Below, piece by piece: positions 46,782 through 58,605 of a DNA stretch of 64,000 nucleotides. The notes under the pieces were generated by a model, which was not told where the DNA came from, did no database searches, and saw only the letters and a program-made list of their open reading frames with translations. The DNA is from Microdochium bolleyi (lineage: Eukaryota; Ascomycota; Sordariomycetes; Xylariales; Microdochiaceae). Each line of letters starts with the position of its first letter. The stretch's first letter is position 1. The DNA lies in NCBI GenBank assembly GCA_001566295.1, contig KQ964264.1, forward strand, positions 434,001-498,000. The letters are read 5' to 3'. Position numbers and translations under genes: made by a program.

Positions 46782-48371
46782 AGTACCTCAAGTAGCTAAC
46801 CCGAAAGCCACTATAGTCAAGAACCGTGAGGCCAGAGCCGAGCTGGGCTTCTAAAGAACCCATGCTGGAGGCAACGGACCACCCCGTGACGCAGCAGACG
46901 TCACTCCGGACCAGGATCCCTTTTTTGTTCCGCACATTCCCGGTGATGAAGGACAGTGATTAGGAGGATCTGAAGCAAGGAGGAGGAGGAGGAGATTGCC
47001 TATCTTTGGAGCGCAGAAGCAGGAAGGGGAAACCATGACGTTCCTGCGCATACTTGTCTTGACGACTATCGTTGTCTCAACATGCTCGTGTGCGCGGACA
47101 CTTCCATCTGGGCTTCCCGACCGCTTCCCATTTTCAACGGTCCCAGTATTCTGATACTGAGCGCCGTTTTCGTTTCTTGTCATTGTACATATATTTCCCA
47201 AAACTGGGTCACTTACATACAAAATGCACACTTATATATGTCATACTCAACTTGTCAAGTGTGATCTGTGGGATACACGGCCAAATGCACATGGAGAGAG
47301 GCGAGGAAAGTCCAATGACGGATTCTGATCTGGAAGCAGCGACAATAGTCCTGCTCGCCGATTGGTGTGAGGCAACCCGAGCCATCAATCGGACACCCTT
47401 CGTACATTGTGTGTAACCATGTACCCAGGGCTTCTCAAATGCGTCTCGAGTACAATTCTAAGACCGGATGGCCACGTCGGGCGTGCCGTCCGCAGAGAAC
47501 CCAACAATACTTCTCTCGACAGCCACGGCCCAACCAGCAACTTACCCACTGCTACATAGTCCGAAAAGTCGCCGGTTGGAAAGATGATTTGAACTCGCTG
47601 TTTGTGCGAAACATGTGGCCGGAATGGGAGACTCTGGTTCTGGGAAGCTCCCGCGCAGGCTGTTAGCCTAGGTAATAGTAATGATCTCACTCTGATGTCG
47701 TCTTCTCGCAGTTAGCCTCCAACCCCTGGTGGACTTTTCGAGTGTGCCTTTCTGGATGTGCAGGATTGGTATGGCCTGCCACAATGCAGACCGCAACACA
47801 GCATGGCCGATGAAGTTAATGTGCGACAGCCTGCCGCCTCTTGAGATGCTCTTACCAAGGCGAAGGCGGTCATAGCGGGAACCGGTTGCGTCGTCAGACC
47901 GACATGTCGCCCGTTGAAAGACAAGGGTTGTGCGGAGAGCATGATAATATGAGCCGGGAGCAATCCAGAAAATAAACTTCACCACAAGCCGCGGCAAAGG
48001 AGATACGATATGCCTATGAATAACAGCTGTGGCTGGGCTGGGAGCCAGGGCCTGATGAGGCCAGGACCACCGGGGTGTTTGTGGTCATGACACATGTCAA
48101 ACTTTACACAGTGGACCCTTGTCGTGCACCAAACGGAACATCGTTGTCATTGTCCGGTTGGGGCTTGCGGGCTACAAGGAATATACTTGAGTTTCCTAGG
48201 GCCTAGGCCGTTACGCGGCATCGCAAATTGCGCCTCACTGATGCTTGTTTGTTTTCTTTTATTTAAGGTCATCACTCCCCCACGATATGCGAGTGTGATA
48301 CTACCACACCGACACAGGTTCCATCCCCTTCTCACACTAATCAACCACCGATCCCACTCGAGCAAATCACG
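46782..48371. other. Intergenic region, no gene seen
   Basis: It holds the GH62 3' flank with a GGA repeat at about 46979-46994 and the promoter of the ten-cysteine protein at the right end. Nothing else is supported. Confidence 0.5.
48260..48266 (+). promoter_or_regulatory. TATA box of the ten-cysteine secreted protein gene
   Basis: TATTTAA lies 106-112 bases before the ATG at 48372 and is followed by a C/A-rich leader. Confidence 0.5.
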
Positions 48372-48884
48372 ATGCAGTTCTCCGCCACCACCCTCGCCGT
48401 TGCCACCATGGCTGCCCTCCTGGCCGCTCCAGCAGCCGCAGGATGGGACAGCGCCGCCTGCTCCGGACTCGGTGCCTGCACCGCACCCGGCGGATGCAAC
48501 TACTTCGACTACTACCTGGACCCTCAGGACACTGAGTGGACCTGCGGCTCGGCAGGCAACATCACCCGCCAAAACTACGCGGGCGCGCAGCTCAAGGCCG
48601 CGAGGGGCCTGTCCACGAGCGACGTCGTCCCCCGCGGCGAGTTCCCCAAGTGCGACCTCATCCAGCCGAGCGAGAAGGCCGTTCTCCTCAAGACAACCTA
48701 CGACGACATCACGGTGTTTGGGTGGATCGAGTACACCTGCACGGAGACGACCGCCATCAAGGATGCGTGCTATAGCCAGCGGAGAAACCCCTCGACATCT
48801 TATACCTGCAAGATGTACAAGGCTGGTCAGGAGTGCCGCTACATCAACAAGTCTCTCACCAAGGAGGGTTCCTGTCCCAAGTAG
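48372..48884 (+). CDS. Cysteine-rich secreted protein, 170 residues, unknown function
   Basis: Intronless. The signal peptide covers about residues 1-23 (MQFSATTLAVATMAALLAAP, cleavage near AAAG). The mature protein of about 147 residues has ten cysteines, an even number consistent with five disulfides: three early ones in AACSGLGACTAPGGCNYF, then WTCGS, PKCDL, YTCTE, DACYS, YTCKM, QECRY and GSCPK. There are two N-glycosylation sequons (NIT, NKS). No domain is recognised. A leading aromatic patch (NYFDYYLDP) and a conserved-looking core (YDDITVFGWIEYTC) suggest a compact beta fold. Size, export and cysteine content make it an effector or antimicrobial-type candidate, which is inference. The start is unambiguous: strong promoter, first ATG, immediate signal peptide. 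Confidence 0.75.
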   Translation: MQFSATTLAVATMAALLAAPAAAGWDSAACSGLGACTAPGGCNYFDYYLDPQDTEWTCGSAGNITRQNYAGAQLKAARGLSTSDVVPRGEFPKCDLIQPSEKAVLLKTTYDDITVFGWIEYTCTETTAIKDACYSQRRNPSTSYTCKMYKAGQECRYINKSLTKEGSCPK

Positions 48885-49787
48885 ATACAGGCTCGTCTCG
48901 TGGTCGCTCTCGTCCTGCGCGCACGCACGCACATGGCCATATAGAAGCTTGGCTGTGGCCAGGTGGGAGACTAGCGGTGGAGAGGTCTCGCTTTGTATCA
49001 GGCTCCCTACACTTGCATTGTTGCTCACGCTACTTTGAGCGTCTCGAGCGAGGCTAAGATGGAAGTGGAGAACACCTATCCATATGAGAGGAGCATACTT
49101 CACCATATGTACATATTATATCCGTGGAGAAGACAATGTTTTGCTCCAAATCAACACCAGCACGCCCAGTCGTACGGGTGAATCTTATTCAGGTGACAAC
49201 AGCAGGTCGAGGGCTTCTGGCAATGTGCCCCAGCCTGAAGCCTCACGCTTGCTTACACAGGAGAAATCATGGCCTGCATGTCCGGACCGTGCCGCCTCCG
49301 CTTTTTAGGAGCGTGTTCCTCACCCGTGCGTATCTTTGTCAGCTCGCGGACTCATTGTGAGACATCGGCGTGCGCCTCAAAAGGACAACCTTGTTTAGCA
49401 CAAACAGCTGCCAATCAAGAACTTATTATACAAGCTCTACTTTGGCGCTATGACACTAAGCGGCGTCCAGGCTGCAGAGGAAACCCCTGAGAGCCTTTGA
49501 CCTTTATTAACAGCATAAGGTCGTGCAGGTCAAGGCGTGGCGACACTGACATCATCACTGCGGTATACAGACGAGAATTCTGTACACACGACTGAAATAC
49601 GCTCATAAAACATGGCCAGCCCCATTGGATCCCACACAAGAATGAGGTTGATCTCAAAAGTCATTCACTGAAAGGACTATTACCTGCATGAGGTGCCACA
49701 TTTAGTTCTCGAAACAACTTTAGTTTTCCCTACGTGAAGAATACCAACAAGGTTGCCAAACGTCCAAGAACGAGACAAGATGTGACG
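48885..49787. other. Convergent intergenic region
   Basis: 3' flanks of the ten-cysteine protein and the GMC oxidoreductase. No gene seen; A/T content rises between about 49.0 and 49.75 kb. Confidence 0.5.
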
Positions 49788-51702
49788 CTAAGTTTGACAA
49801 TCCTTGATGATCATGACGGCCGCGCGTTCAGCGATGCCATAGACTGCCGTCTGAATGTGCGCCGACAGAAGTACGGGCATGATGCTGGCGTCAACCACAC
49901 GCAGGTTGGCCGTGCCGTACACCTTGAGCTCTGGACTGACAACTCCTCCATCTTTTTGGGGCAGCATGGCGCAAGTTCCTACAGGGTGGAAGATTGACAA
50001 GGTTGTGTTAAGGACATACTGTTGCCATTGTTCATCTGTCGTCACGGCCATGCCCGGCTCGTACTCGCTGACCCAGGAGGACGAGAGAGGCGCTGATGTC
50101 GCGATTTTACGGCAGTATTTCGCAATGTTCATCGCTGCTCTCTGGTCATAGGCCGATTCAAGGTAGTTCGGGTCGATTTTCGGTGCTTTGGCGATGTCGT
50201 TTGACGTAACATGGACTGAGCCCCGGCTCAGAGGATGCATGACGACTCCAATGAGTGTGAAGTAATCTTGCCCAAACAGAGCGCTTCCCTTGGCTGGATA
50301 GCCCTTGAGGCCGGTGTAACCGTCAGAGAAGATGACTTCACCCTGCGGGATACTAAGGTTGGCGAGATACTCGAGCTTCTTCTTATCGACGACTGAGGGT
50401 GATTCGCCAACGCTGGCCTTGGCGAGTTCCAACAAGGTCGAAGACTCGGTGGGGTCCACAACTTGCTCCCAGTTGAGGAAGGCGTAACCGCTGCCTGTGT
50501 AGTCGTACAGGGAAACCTCGTTCTGGCGCCAAAGCGCAAGCTGTTCCGCGGCATAGGTGGCGTTATGCTTGAGGATGTCAAACGACGAGAAGCCCTCCTG
50601 GAGCTGGTACGATGCCTGATAGCGGACATGGTCCTGAAGGTTCTCGCCAACACCCTCCAGATCAATGATCTGCTTGATTCCCGCGGCAGTCAGAACCCTT
50701 TCGCTGCCGATACCAGACAGCTCCAGTAGTCCTGGGCTTTGGAAAGAGCCGGCTGACAGGATGACCTCTTTCTGAGCGGTGATGACGCTTCCGTCCGCCA
50801 TGGTCACGCCCGTCGCGGTTTGGAGGGATCCGGACGTCTGCAGGTTGACCTTGGATACTCTGCTTTCTAGCAAGATATCGAGGTTGTCGCCCCCCAGTGG
50901 AATGTAGGCGTTGGCAGCATAAGACCGCGTCCAGTTGTTTGAGTTGATGTTGCTTGGCTGGTTCATGTGGCCCAGGGGATCACCACCTAGAGAGTTGCGA
51001 TTGCTGGGGATCCCTAGACCCTCCATTGCTTTCGACCACAGCTGTTGCTGCTTTGGTATGATCCGATTGACGACTGTATGAATTGGGCCGGTGGTGCCGA
51101 CACCCTCGTCGCCATAGTCAGGAGTATTGATGCTCGCGAAAGTCTCGACTTTCTCCATGGCTTCAATCATTTTGTTCCAGTTCCATCCAGGATTGCCCAG
51201 CTCCTCCCAGCCATCGTACTCAGCAACCGCAGAGCGGTCCCATGTCATGAGATTGAGAGCCGAGCTACCACCAAGAACCTTGCCGCGGTTAGCTGGCAGC
51301 GTACGTCCGTTCAAGTGTGGCTGCGCAACGGTTGTAAAATTCCAGTCGTAGATGGTGCCCAGGGTCGAGCCCTTCATGCCTGGGATGTTGATCCGGTCCT
51401 CCTGCAGCGCCGCGGGACCGGCTTCGATGAGCAGTATCCGCGAGCGAGGAAGACCTTGGCTAAGGCGCGCCGCGATGACAGAACCCGCAGTGCCTCCCCC
51501 CACGATGATCTGCAGGTAAGCATCAGCCATTAGTCTCAATGCAGTATGACAGGAAGGATATGCTCCTCAACGAAATTCAGGCTTAGCTCACATAATCGTA
51601 GGTTTTCGCGGTGGCCACCGTGTCTCGGATCACACCACATTCTCCGGGGGTTGCCCAAGCTGCAACGACCAGCAAGACAGCAGACGCCGCCGAGAACTGC
51701 AT
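49788..51702 (-). CDS. Secreted GMC-family flavin oxidoreductase
   Basis: Glucose-methanol-choline family FAD enzyme oxidising a primary or secondary alcohol. Exons on the minus strand are 51702-51592 and 51509-49788, giving 610 residues. The 82-base intron (GTGAGC...CTGCAG) joins TYDY to IIVGGGTAGS, rebuilding the FAD-binding Rossmann motif at 38-46. The signal peptide is MQFSAASAVLLVVAAWA. GMC signature 1 reads GKVLGGSSALNLMTWDRS and signature 2 GSFQSPGLLELSGIG. The active-site pair is His545 (HPVGTCAM) and His588 (SAHIQT); the second position is often Asn or His. It resembles aryl-alcohol/choline-dehydrogenase-like and mycotoxin-pathway GMC dehydrogenases more than glucose oxidase, but the substrate cannot be named. 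It is the leftmost of six genes that may form a cluster. Confidence 0.9.
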
Positions 51703-52456
51703 GATTTCGTCCAGACAAGCGCTGCAGGTGCTGTGTCTGCTTAGATTGCGGAAGACGTGTATCAAGCTCTCTCAAATGCTCGGGAATGGAGATCTGACCA
51801 AGAGAATAGTATTGATCAGACTGGAGTGTGCGTGAGTTGAAAGAGAAGAAAGGCACAGCTGAACGGGTGCATTGTCGAAAAACTTTAATGCCCATAGAAA
51901 GGTACAATATATGTAACCATGTATATATCCCGGGCCCCTGCAGGGTCCATGGTACCCTGGAGAATGGTGCCAATGCCGCGCTGCCTCCCGACTGCTCGCG
52001 CGTTACCCACACGCAAGTGGGCTTACAACCAATGCCCCGTGCTGGAGCCGAGCGTAAGCTCAGGGGTTTCTTGCTGGACCGGACCGGGGGGATGGCTTCC
52101 AAGTAGGAAATCTTTCCACATTAGACAGGTAACCATGACGCATCATTCTGCAGAGCGGAACAATTGCCATTCGAAAAAGAGCTCCAACTCGTCTTTTGAA
52201 TTGACGGTGATATGCTGCTCTCGGTTCTCGCCTAGTGCCAGTGACTCGACAACCTAGTCTCCATCAAGTCATGATCATACCAACTTGCCTGGAATCATAT
52301 TTAGCCCAGTCCGATAGAGAAAATTGCCTTCAAACCCGAACTTCCTACGAAGAGCGGTTGAAGCTTGGTCTTTGTTGTCGCAGCTGTTCGAAATTTTCGT
52401 CCTGTGGTGTTCAAGGGTCGTCAATGCATTGATCACTACCGTAGGGTATATGTAGT
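51703..52456. other. Intergenic region, GMC promoter side
   Basis: Upstream of the GMC gene on the minus strand. A TATATA string near 51922 may be its core promoter. No gene is seen. Confidence 0.45.
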
Positions 52457-55200
52457 CTAGATATACTCGATGATGAAGCTGTCCAAGACCACCTTATCCC
52501 AATCCTCCTCAATTGCTTCATCTCCGAACAGTCTCAGCGCACTGAGAACAAAGAAGTATTGCCCGGCTGGCACGGTCTTGCCACCAGAAAGCCGTCCCGT
52601 AAAGGTTGCACGGAAGGACGACCGGGTGACCTGGAACCTCGGGTATGCCTCTACCTGTCCGACGGTCTGGTACCCCAACCACTCGGACGTCGGGAGACTT
52701 GTGTTTGTCGACTTGGAGACCACGTCGACCCGGACGTGCCGCGATCCCGTGTTGACGACTACACGCGCTTGCGGCCAGCCGTAGGCGTCATTGTACTGGC
52801 CCGGAGGCAGCTTGGGGACACGAAAGACTGTATCGCGGCTAACGGGAATCGGCCACCGTTCTTTGCTGTCAGCGAGATATACGCCCATGGGGTCTGCTGT
52901 GTGGAAGAAGCGGGTGTCGTTGACCATGGAAGCTGCAACGCCAAGGTACGGGACCGAGAGGACATCGCCGTTGGAGGCGTTGAGCTGCAGGAAGCCGCTG
53001 TACACAGGCAGTCTGTCCGCCTGGACATCGCCCGGTGGTGTGCACTGTACGTTGAGCTGGGCCGTAGCTCCCGCCTTGACAATGATCTCGCCGCCCTGGG
53101 CTGCAGCCCCTGAGAAGTCGATGCCCGCATGGCCCTTTGCCGCGAGGAGGGGAGGGAAGGCGGTGATCCGCTTTGAGCCTTCAGCAAAACTGTAGACTGT
53201 CAGAGCAGGGTCCGAGCTCAGCGAGATGACAAGGTCTGTCTTGTCAAGGTTCTGGATGTTGACGGTGGCTGTGTTGAGGTGATCAGTGTCGTTAAAGGAG
53301 ATTGTTCCGGACTTGACGAGCACTTTCACCTGAGCAGCATCCCAAGCCTGGATCAGACCGGGACCGCCCTGAGGCACGGGCGCAAGTCGGCCCTGCGAGT
53401 CGGCGCCTGTCCCGTCGTGATAAACGAGGTGCTTGGCCGTAGAGGCAATCGCACTCTCAAGCGTGCTGGGATCAAAGGTGCCGCGGGCTTGGCCGATGAG
53501 CGCCATGGCGCCAGCAATCAGCGGGCACGCCATAGACGTTCCAGACTCGACAGAATAGCTACCCAAGGCTCGAGGGAACGTGGAGAGGATCTCGTCGCCA
53601 GGGGCCGCTGCTTTGGGATAGACGTTGAGCTCCCAGTCGGGCCCCCATGATGAGTAGAAGGACATGTGTCCAGCAGACATGGTATTGGGCCGCCTGATGA
53701 CTGTCTGATCCGAGGCAGCTGGGTCTACGAGAGATACCGTGATGTTGCGTCCTGCCATCAGCTCCTTGGTCCAGTCAAGCCCCTGGGTTGCAGTGATCCT
53801 CGCTACACCGTCCACCAGAGGGTTCCACAAGCGGAGTGTTTCAGGCCTATGCAGACAGTCAGCATTGAGATTGGTCTTCCAGATCGATGCACTCACGTTT
53901 CGGTCGCTCCGAAGAATATGACATTCTTGGCACCTTTGGCTGCCAGATTCTGCGTCTGCGTTTCGGGCGGGCATGTCGACTCTTGCGCAAGGACTATGTG
54001 GGCTGAGAGATCTGGAAAGTCGACGGGCAGAGCAACGCATGCGTCGTGGTCTCCAGGAATAGATTGCAGGTAAATCAGTGGCGACGAAACGTTGCTCACG
54101 CTCGGCATGCCTGCGATCCAGCCAAAGACGGACTCCTGCTCAGAGTTGTCGGTGTTGTAGCTGCCAGCGAGCATGACAAATGGCTTGGTCGGCCCATCTA
54201 CGGAGCCCACAGACGCCACCCCTCTGCCTGCTGCTGGATTGCTGGCACGGAAGATGCCAAGCTCGCCATCATTGCCGGCAGCAACGATAACGGGCACTCC
54301 AGCGTCGACGATGCGCTGCGCCACCAGAGACCATGCGTCATCTGGCCAGCCGCCGTCGTGGCCGACAGAGGCCGAGATGATGGTGCTGCCCGCCTCGTAG
54401 GCCATGTTGAAAGCAGCGATCAGCAGGTCATTCGAGCTGCCTCCGAGGCAGTCGAGCGCCCGGAAGGCACCAAGCTCGGCGTCGGGAGCTGCACCGAGGA
54501 AGCCGAGATGACTCGGCCGGGAGGCAATGATACCCGCAACATGGGTTCCGTGGCCCATGCAGGTGTCGATGGGGTCGGCGTCAGGCTTGGGGACAGAGAC
54601 ACTGCCGCTGCCGATGAAATCGTAACCATAGGATACCGTGCAACCGGGGCCAAAACAGCCGCCAAGGTCCGGGTGCATATAGTCGATGCCAGAGTCGACG
54701 ATGCCGATCTTGACACCTTTGCCGGTGAAGCCTGCCGCGTGGAGTCGGTCGATCTGGGTCATGGTGTGGATGTCGTACTTGATATCCCCGATAGCTCTCT
54801 TGACCTGGTCGCTGCGGGAGTTAAGAGCCCGGGTGATATCGTTCTGACCATTTGAGGAAATCTTGGGATCAGGTCCTGCCACTCTCCTCACGGGCCAGAC
54901 TTTCTTGACTTTCGGATGGGCCAGGATCTTGACCTCAATCTCTTGCGCGTCCGAGACATTGTCGACGACGAAAGAAGCACCCTGGAAAAGCTTGAAACTG
55001 AGATCTAGCCGATGTGTAACCGCGAGTTGGTTTTCTGTGCGCAGCTGCTGGTAAAAGTCATCCAATGATTGCTTGCCGACGAACTCGACAATGAATGAGC
55101 TCTGAATGGGGCTTGCATCGGGGGAGACGTCGGCGACGTCCTGGGCACCAACGAGCGCGGCGCCCGAAAGGGACAGCAAGATAGCGGACCACATCAACAT
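52457..55200 (-). CDS. Subtilisin-like serine protease (S8, minor extracellular protease/C5a-type)
   Basis: Secreted endopeptidase. The frame is open to 55227 but that codon is GTG; the ATG at 55200 begins a clean signal peptide (MLMWSAILLSLSGAALVGA). Exons on the minus strand are 55200-53897 and 53846-52457, giving 897 residues. The 50-base intron (GTGAGT...GCATAG) joins GATET to TPETLRLW-like continuity in frame. An I9-type propeptide lies at about 30-120. The catalytic triad is Asp169 (DSGIDYMHPDLGG), His217 (GHGTHVAG) and Ser539 (SGTSMACP), with oxyanion Asn310 (AAGNDG). The long spacing between Asn and Ser contains a PA-domain-like insertion. About 250 C-terminal residues form Fn3-like beta domains as in large fungal S8 proteases. 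Its place within the cluster may be coincidental. Confidence 0.9.
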
Positions 55201-55924
55201 ACTTGAGGATGTTGACCGAGTTGGCACATCAATTGGAACTGCTTGGCATGATCATGGCTGCCGGACATGGTTTTATGTCTCTCGAAATTGTGAGCCTGCG
55301 GGTTGATTAGGGACCACGGCTCACATCGGTGAATTGCCAAGCCAGAATTTCGTATTCAACATGTTGCCAGCAGGGATCACCATCGCGATATCGAGAACTT
55401 GGCTTGTTGTGGCAGGTTCCAGTGGACACAGTAGCATCGGCATTGAGGATACGAGATGAGAAACGGGGTAGTTGCATGCAGGGGAAGGGTTTCTTAATGA
55501 GGCTGGTCCAGGATTCATGCCGGCGGGCCAATCAGCCCGACGGCCAAGACATAGCCCTGCGACTTTGATGTCTTGGCCAGCCGACTGCCGGTCGACCGCA
55601 ATGAAGCGCAAGCTGGTCCGGCATTGATGGGCGCCTTTTTGGCTAGGGTGGATAGAAAGACAAAACATTGGAATCGGATCTAACTGCACGCACGTGAAAA
55701 ACAAGTCTACAACTGCCTCTGCTTTTGTCACATTTGTGGTAGCGCAAACTTATGAGGGAATTTCTTTATAGTAGGCATCGTGACCAGAGACCAAGTAGGG
55801 AATGATGGTGTCAAAAGAGACGTGGTTCTTGCGAGTGGCATGGTATTGCTGACATGGTAGTATGAGCTGCAGAGGAATAGCCAGAGGAATAGCCACTGCA
55901 AAAATGCAAATTTAGTGTGCATAG
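55201..55924. other. Intergenic region between protease and amidase
   Basis: It holds the protease promoter and the 3' flank of the amidase, both on the minus strand. Nothing else is supported. Confidence 0.45.
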
Positions 55925-57604
55925 CTACTTCAATTGTAGAATATCCTTTAGCTGCCTTAGAGCACCGAACAGCTCATTGTCGTGGTACTTGCGGGCGACC
56001 AACTGCAAGTTGACTGGTGCTCCTTCAAAGTTGGTTTCCTCCCAGAGCTGTTTGACCTGTGCGCAGGCGTCACTGAGCGGCTTGTACGACGTATCGTAGT
56101 GCTCCTCAGCCTCAGACACAATCGGAGTCGGTATGACGACGCCGGGGTAGTCTACAAAGTTGTAGAGCGATGTGTAGGTCCATGTGAAGGCCGTATCGTG
56201 GGCACAGGCAGGCCCGACATAGGCTGGGCCGAGGATAATGTCAACGTCCTGCTCTTGCCAGTCACGAGCGAATGCGAGACGGAAGGCATCGCGCTCGCCC
56301 CGCATGTCGCTGACGTCCGCCGCAGTGAGCATCCCCGCGGGCTCGGCGTCCTTCCAGATCCACTCGCTCAGAGGATGGAGTGGCTCGCCACTCTGCAGAA
56401 TTGCGTCGCGAGGACCCGAACCACCATCGGGCCAGTACATACGCCTAGCCTTCTGCCAGGCCTCGGCAGCGCCATATGGCTTGAACGGCTTCACCTCAAC
56501 AATGCTGGCATGTTGGGGCTGGGTAAGGAGCTTGCGTGCCCAGGCGATGGCGCGCTTGACGGGAGGCTGTGGCTCGACAAAACCGTCGTTGTCGACGATG
56601 CCGATCTTGAGGACTTTGCCAGAGGTAGTCTGCAACCCGGCCCACGGAATAGGCACAAGCCTAGGATCCAAAAGATGTGGCTGATCGCCCAAAATGAGGC
56701 CCATAAACAGGTCCATGTCCCGAAGGGAACGACACATGGGCCCTGGAGAGCACAGGATATTGAGCTCGGCAGGGACCGAATGAGCGAGGAAGCCGTCCAT
56801 GGGCAAGGTGTACGATGTAGGCTTGAAGCCATAGATGCCGCAGAACGCGGACGGTCCGCGAATGCTGCCGCCAATGTCGGTTCCGACCCCAAGCACGGAG
56901 CCCTTCATGGCTATCAAAGCGGCTTCGCCGCCGGTCGACCCTCCGGCGGAAAGGTTGATATTGAAGGGATTTAGAGTCCGGCCCCAGTGCGAGTCGGTCT
57001 CGAGGTGCATGATGCTCTGGGGCTGATTGGTCTTGCAATAGAAGACGGCACCGAGGCGTCGCAGTATTCCAACCATCTGGCTGTCTTTGTCGTCTTTGAC
57101 TATGGATGAGAAATACCCCATGGACGAAGACGTCCCTGCGATGGACATATGCTCCTTGATGCTCACAGGCACGCCGTGTAGCGGACCAAGAGGCTTGCCG
57201 TGCTCTGCAAGGTACGCGTCCAGCCTCTCTGCCTGTGCCACAGCATCGTCCATGAACCATTGGGTGAGACAGCACGTCAGCTGGTGAGCAATGATGGCTC
57301 GCTTGGAGAAGGCCACTGCGACAGCGACGGCCGTGAACTTGCGGGTTGCAATGGCGGCAGCAAGGCCGATTGCGTCATAGTCCTCGGTGATGGTGATCTC
57401 TTCTGTGGTCAGTATGCCACACCCAGCTGGGATGCCCGAGACGTTGAGAGGAGGATCGTCCAGGATCTCCTTCGGCAGATAATACTCCTGAGGAATCTTG
57501 TCCTCGAACGTCTTGAGAATTACAGCGCGTTTTGCCTCGAACACCTTGCTGCCTCGAGGGCATGGCTTTGGCTGCAAGACGGTGAATGTTGATACACTTC
57601 CCAT
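55925..57604 (-). CDS. Amidase-signature hydrolase (acetamidase/fatty-acid-amide-hydrolase-like)
   Basis: Hydrolyses a carboxylic amide to acid and ammonia or amine. Intronless, 559 residues, the usual length for fungal acetamidase-type enzymes. The amidase-signature triad is complete: Lys150 (GVPVSIKEH), cis-Ser223 (SAGGSTGGEAAL) and nucleophile Ser247 (GVGTDIGGSIRGP), spaced almost exactly as in mammalian FAAH. There is no signal peptide, so it is cytosolic. The ATG at 57604 (minus) is the first in frame, with context cccATGGG. It is divergent from the MFS transporter across a 1-kb region, a layout typical of co-regulated pairs. The second half contains FTWTYTSLYNFVDYPGVVIP, the usual amidase C-terminal block. 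The natural amide is unknown. Confidence 0.93.
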   Translation of the reverse strand: MGSVSTFTVLQPKPCPRGSKVFEAKRAVILKTFEDKIPQEYYLPKEILDDPPLNVSGIPAGCGILTTEEITITEDYDAIGLAAAIATRKFTAVAVAVAFSKRAIIAHQLTCCLTQWFMDDAVAQAERLDAYLAEHGKPLGPLHGVPVSIKEHMSIAGTSSSMGYFSSIVKDDKDSQMVGILRRLGAVFYCKTNQPQSIMHLETDSHWGRTLNPFNINLSAGGSTGGEAALIAMKGSVLGVGTDIGGSIRGPSAFCGIYGFKPTSYTLPMDGFLAHSVPAELNILCSPGPMCRSLRDMDLFMGLILGDQPHLLDPRLVPIPWAGLQTTSGKVLKIGIVDNDGFVEPQPPVKRAIAWARKLLTQPQHASIVEVKPFKPYGAAEAWQKARRMYWPDGGSGPRDAILQSGEPLHPLSEWIWKDAEPAGMLTAADVSDMRGERDAFRLAFARDWQEQDVDIILGPAYVGPACAHDTAFTWTYTSLYNFVDYPGVVIPTPIVSEAEEHYDTSYKPLSDACAQVKQLWEETNFEGAPVNLQLVARKYHDNELFGALRQLKDILQLK

Positions 57605-58605
57605 GGGTGCGGTGCTTGGTTGTGGTTGCGTAGATCAGAGTCTGATTGATATGATGAGGCAGATAGCGAGTGGAGAGGGGGAAGTGTCCATGCGGAAGAG
57701 GATAAGTGCCCTTGAGGCGGTTCGAATGACTTATACTGCTATCACTCACCCTTCCATGAGATCTTCACCCCCGCTTCTGACAGTGCCCGTCGCTGGGGCC
57801 GCTGTACTCCTTGCTTGATCGCTCGGTGTTGGTGCTGATTCCAGTCTCGTGATGTTTGCCCTTCGCCCGAGGTGGCGTCGTCTCCAACACAAGGCGTACA
57901 GCCGCCTCGGCGCGAATGCACATGATTGGCTAGGGCCGCGCTGGCAAACATTCAAGGCGATAAGCAAACGACCAGCCTGCCGTGGTCCTGCAGGAATGCA
58001 CAATTAACAGCTGTTAACTTGGAAGCCCGTGTCCGCCACGCCGACCAGTGCCCCCACGTCCCCACTTCCCCGCGTGGAGCCTGCCACGCTCGAGCGGATC
58101 CACGGGTCTGGGTCGGAACCCCTCCGCCTCCGCCCGCTGGGACAACCTACCTTAAGCTACGCTAACGTTATCGTGGCCAATAGTGAGCATTTGCGCGCCC
58201 CACCCTGCGGTGGCCAGCCACTACGCACTGTAGGGAACTGTGAGCATAACACGGCCTTCAGCTTGACGATGGGCTCTTCGGCACCTGCCAGCTCGCCTAT
58301 CGACCAGACGAGGTCGAGACGACACACCACTGCTTGTGACACCCTGGAGTCAGGCAAGGATACAAGGTTCAGTCCAGCTTCCTACACCAGCAAACACGGC
58401 GGTGGAACGCGGAGCATGCCACCCTTCGAGCTCATGATGTTTTTGGAGGAGAGGTGCTGAAGCATGACACCGGCGTCACCAGTCTCCGTGCATATAAACC
58501 ACCGTGGCACCCGCTCGTCCACCATGCCTGTATACAGTCTGTCCTAAGTCACACACCTGATCATACGCCGACTTCAATCCTGCTCTGCTCTCCCCCACCT
58601 TCATC
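57605..58605. promoter_or_regulatory. Bidirectional promoter region (amidase / MFS transporter)
   Basis: Two divergent genes share about 1 kb. TATAAA at 58493-58498 serves the MFS side; a TATAAG-like string on the minus strand near 57731-57740 may serve the amidase. A CGG-N7-CCG everted triplet pair at about 58114-58126 and a CGG-N5-CGG pair just before it have the form of Zn(II)2Cys6 sites, fitting the regulator gene nearby. Binding is inferred, not shown. Confidence 0.45.
58493..58498 (+). promoter_or_regulatory. TATA box of the MFS transporter gene
   Basis: Consensus TATAAA, 108-113 bases upstream of the ATG at 58606. Confidence 0.55.

Noticed and set aside
55201..55227. Longer N-terminus of the subtilase
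   Set aside because: The codon at 55227 is GTG, and the ATG at 55200 begins a clean signal peptide.
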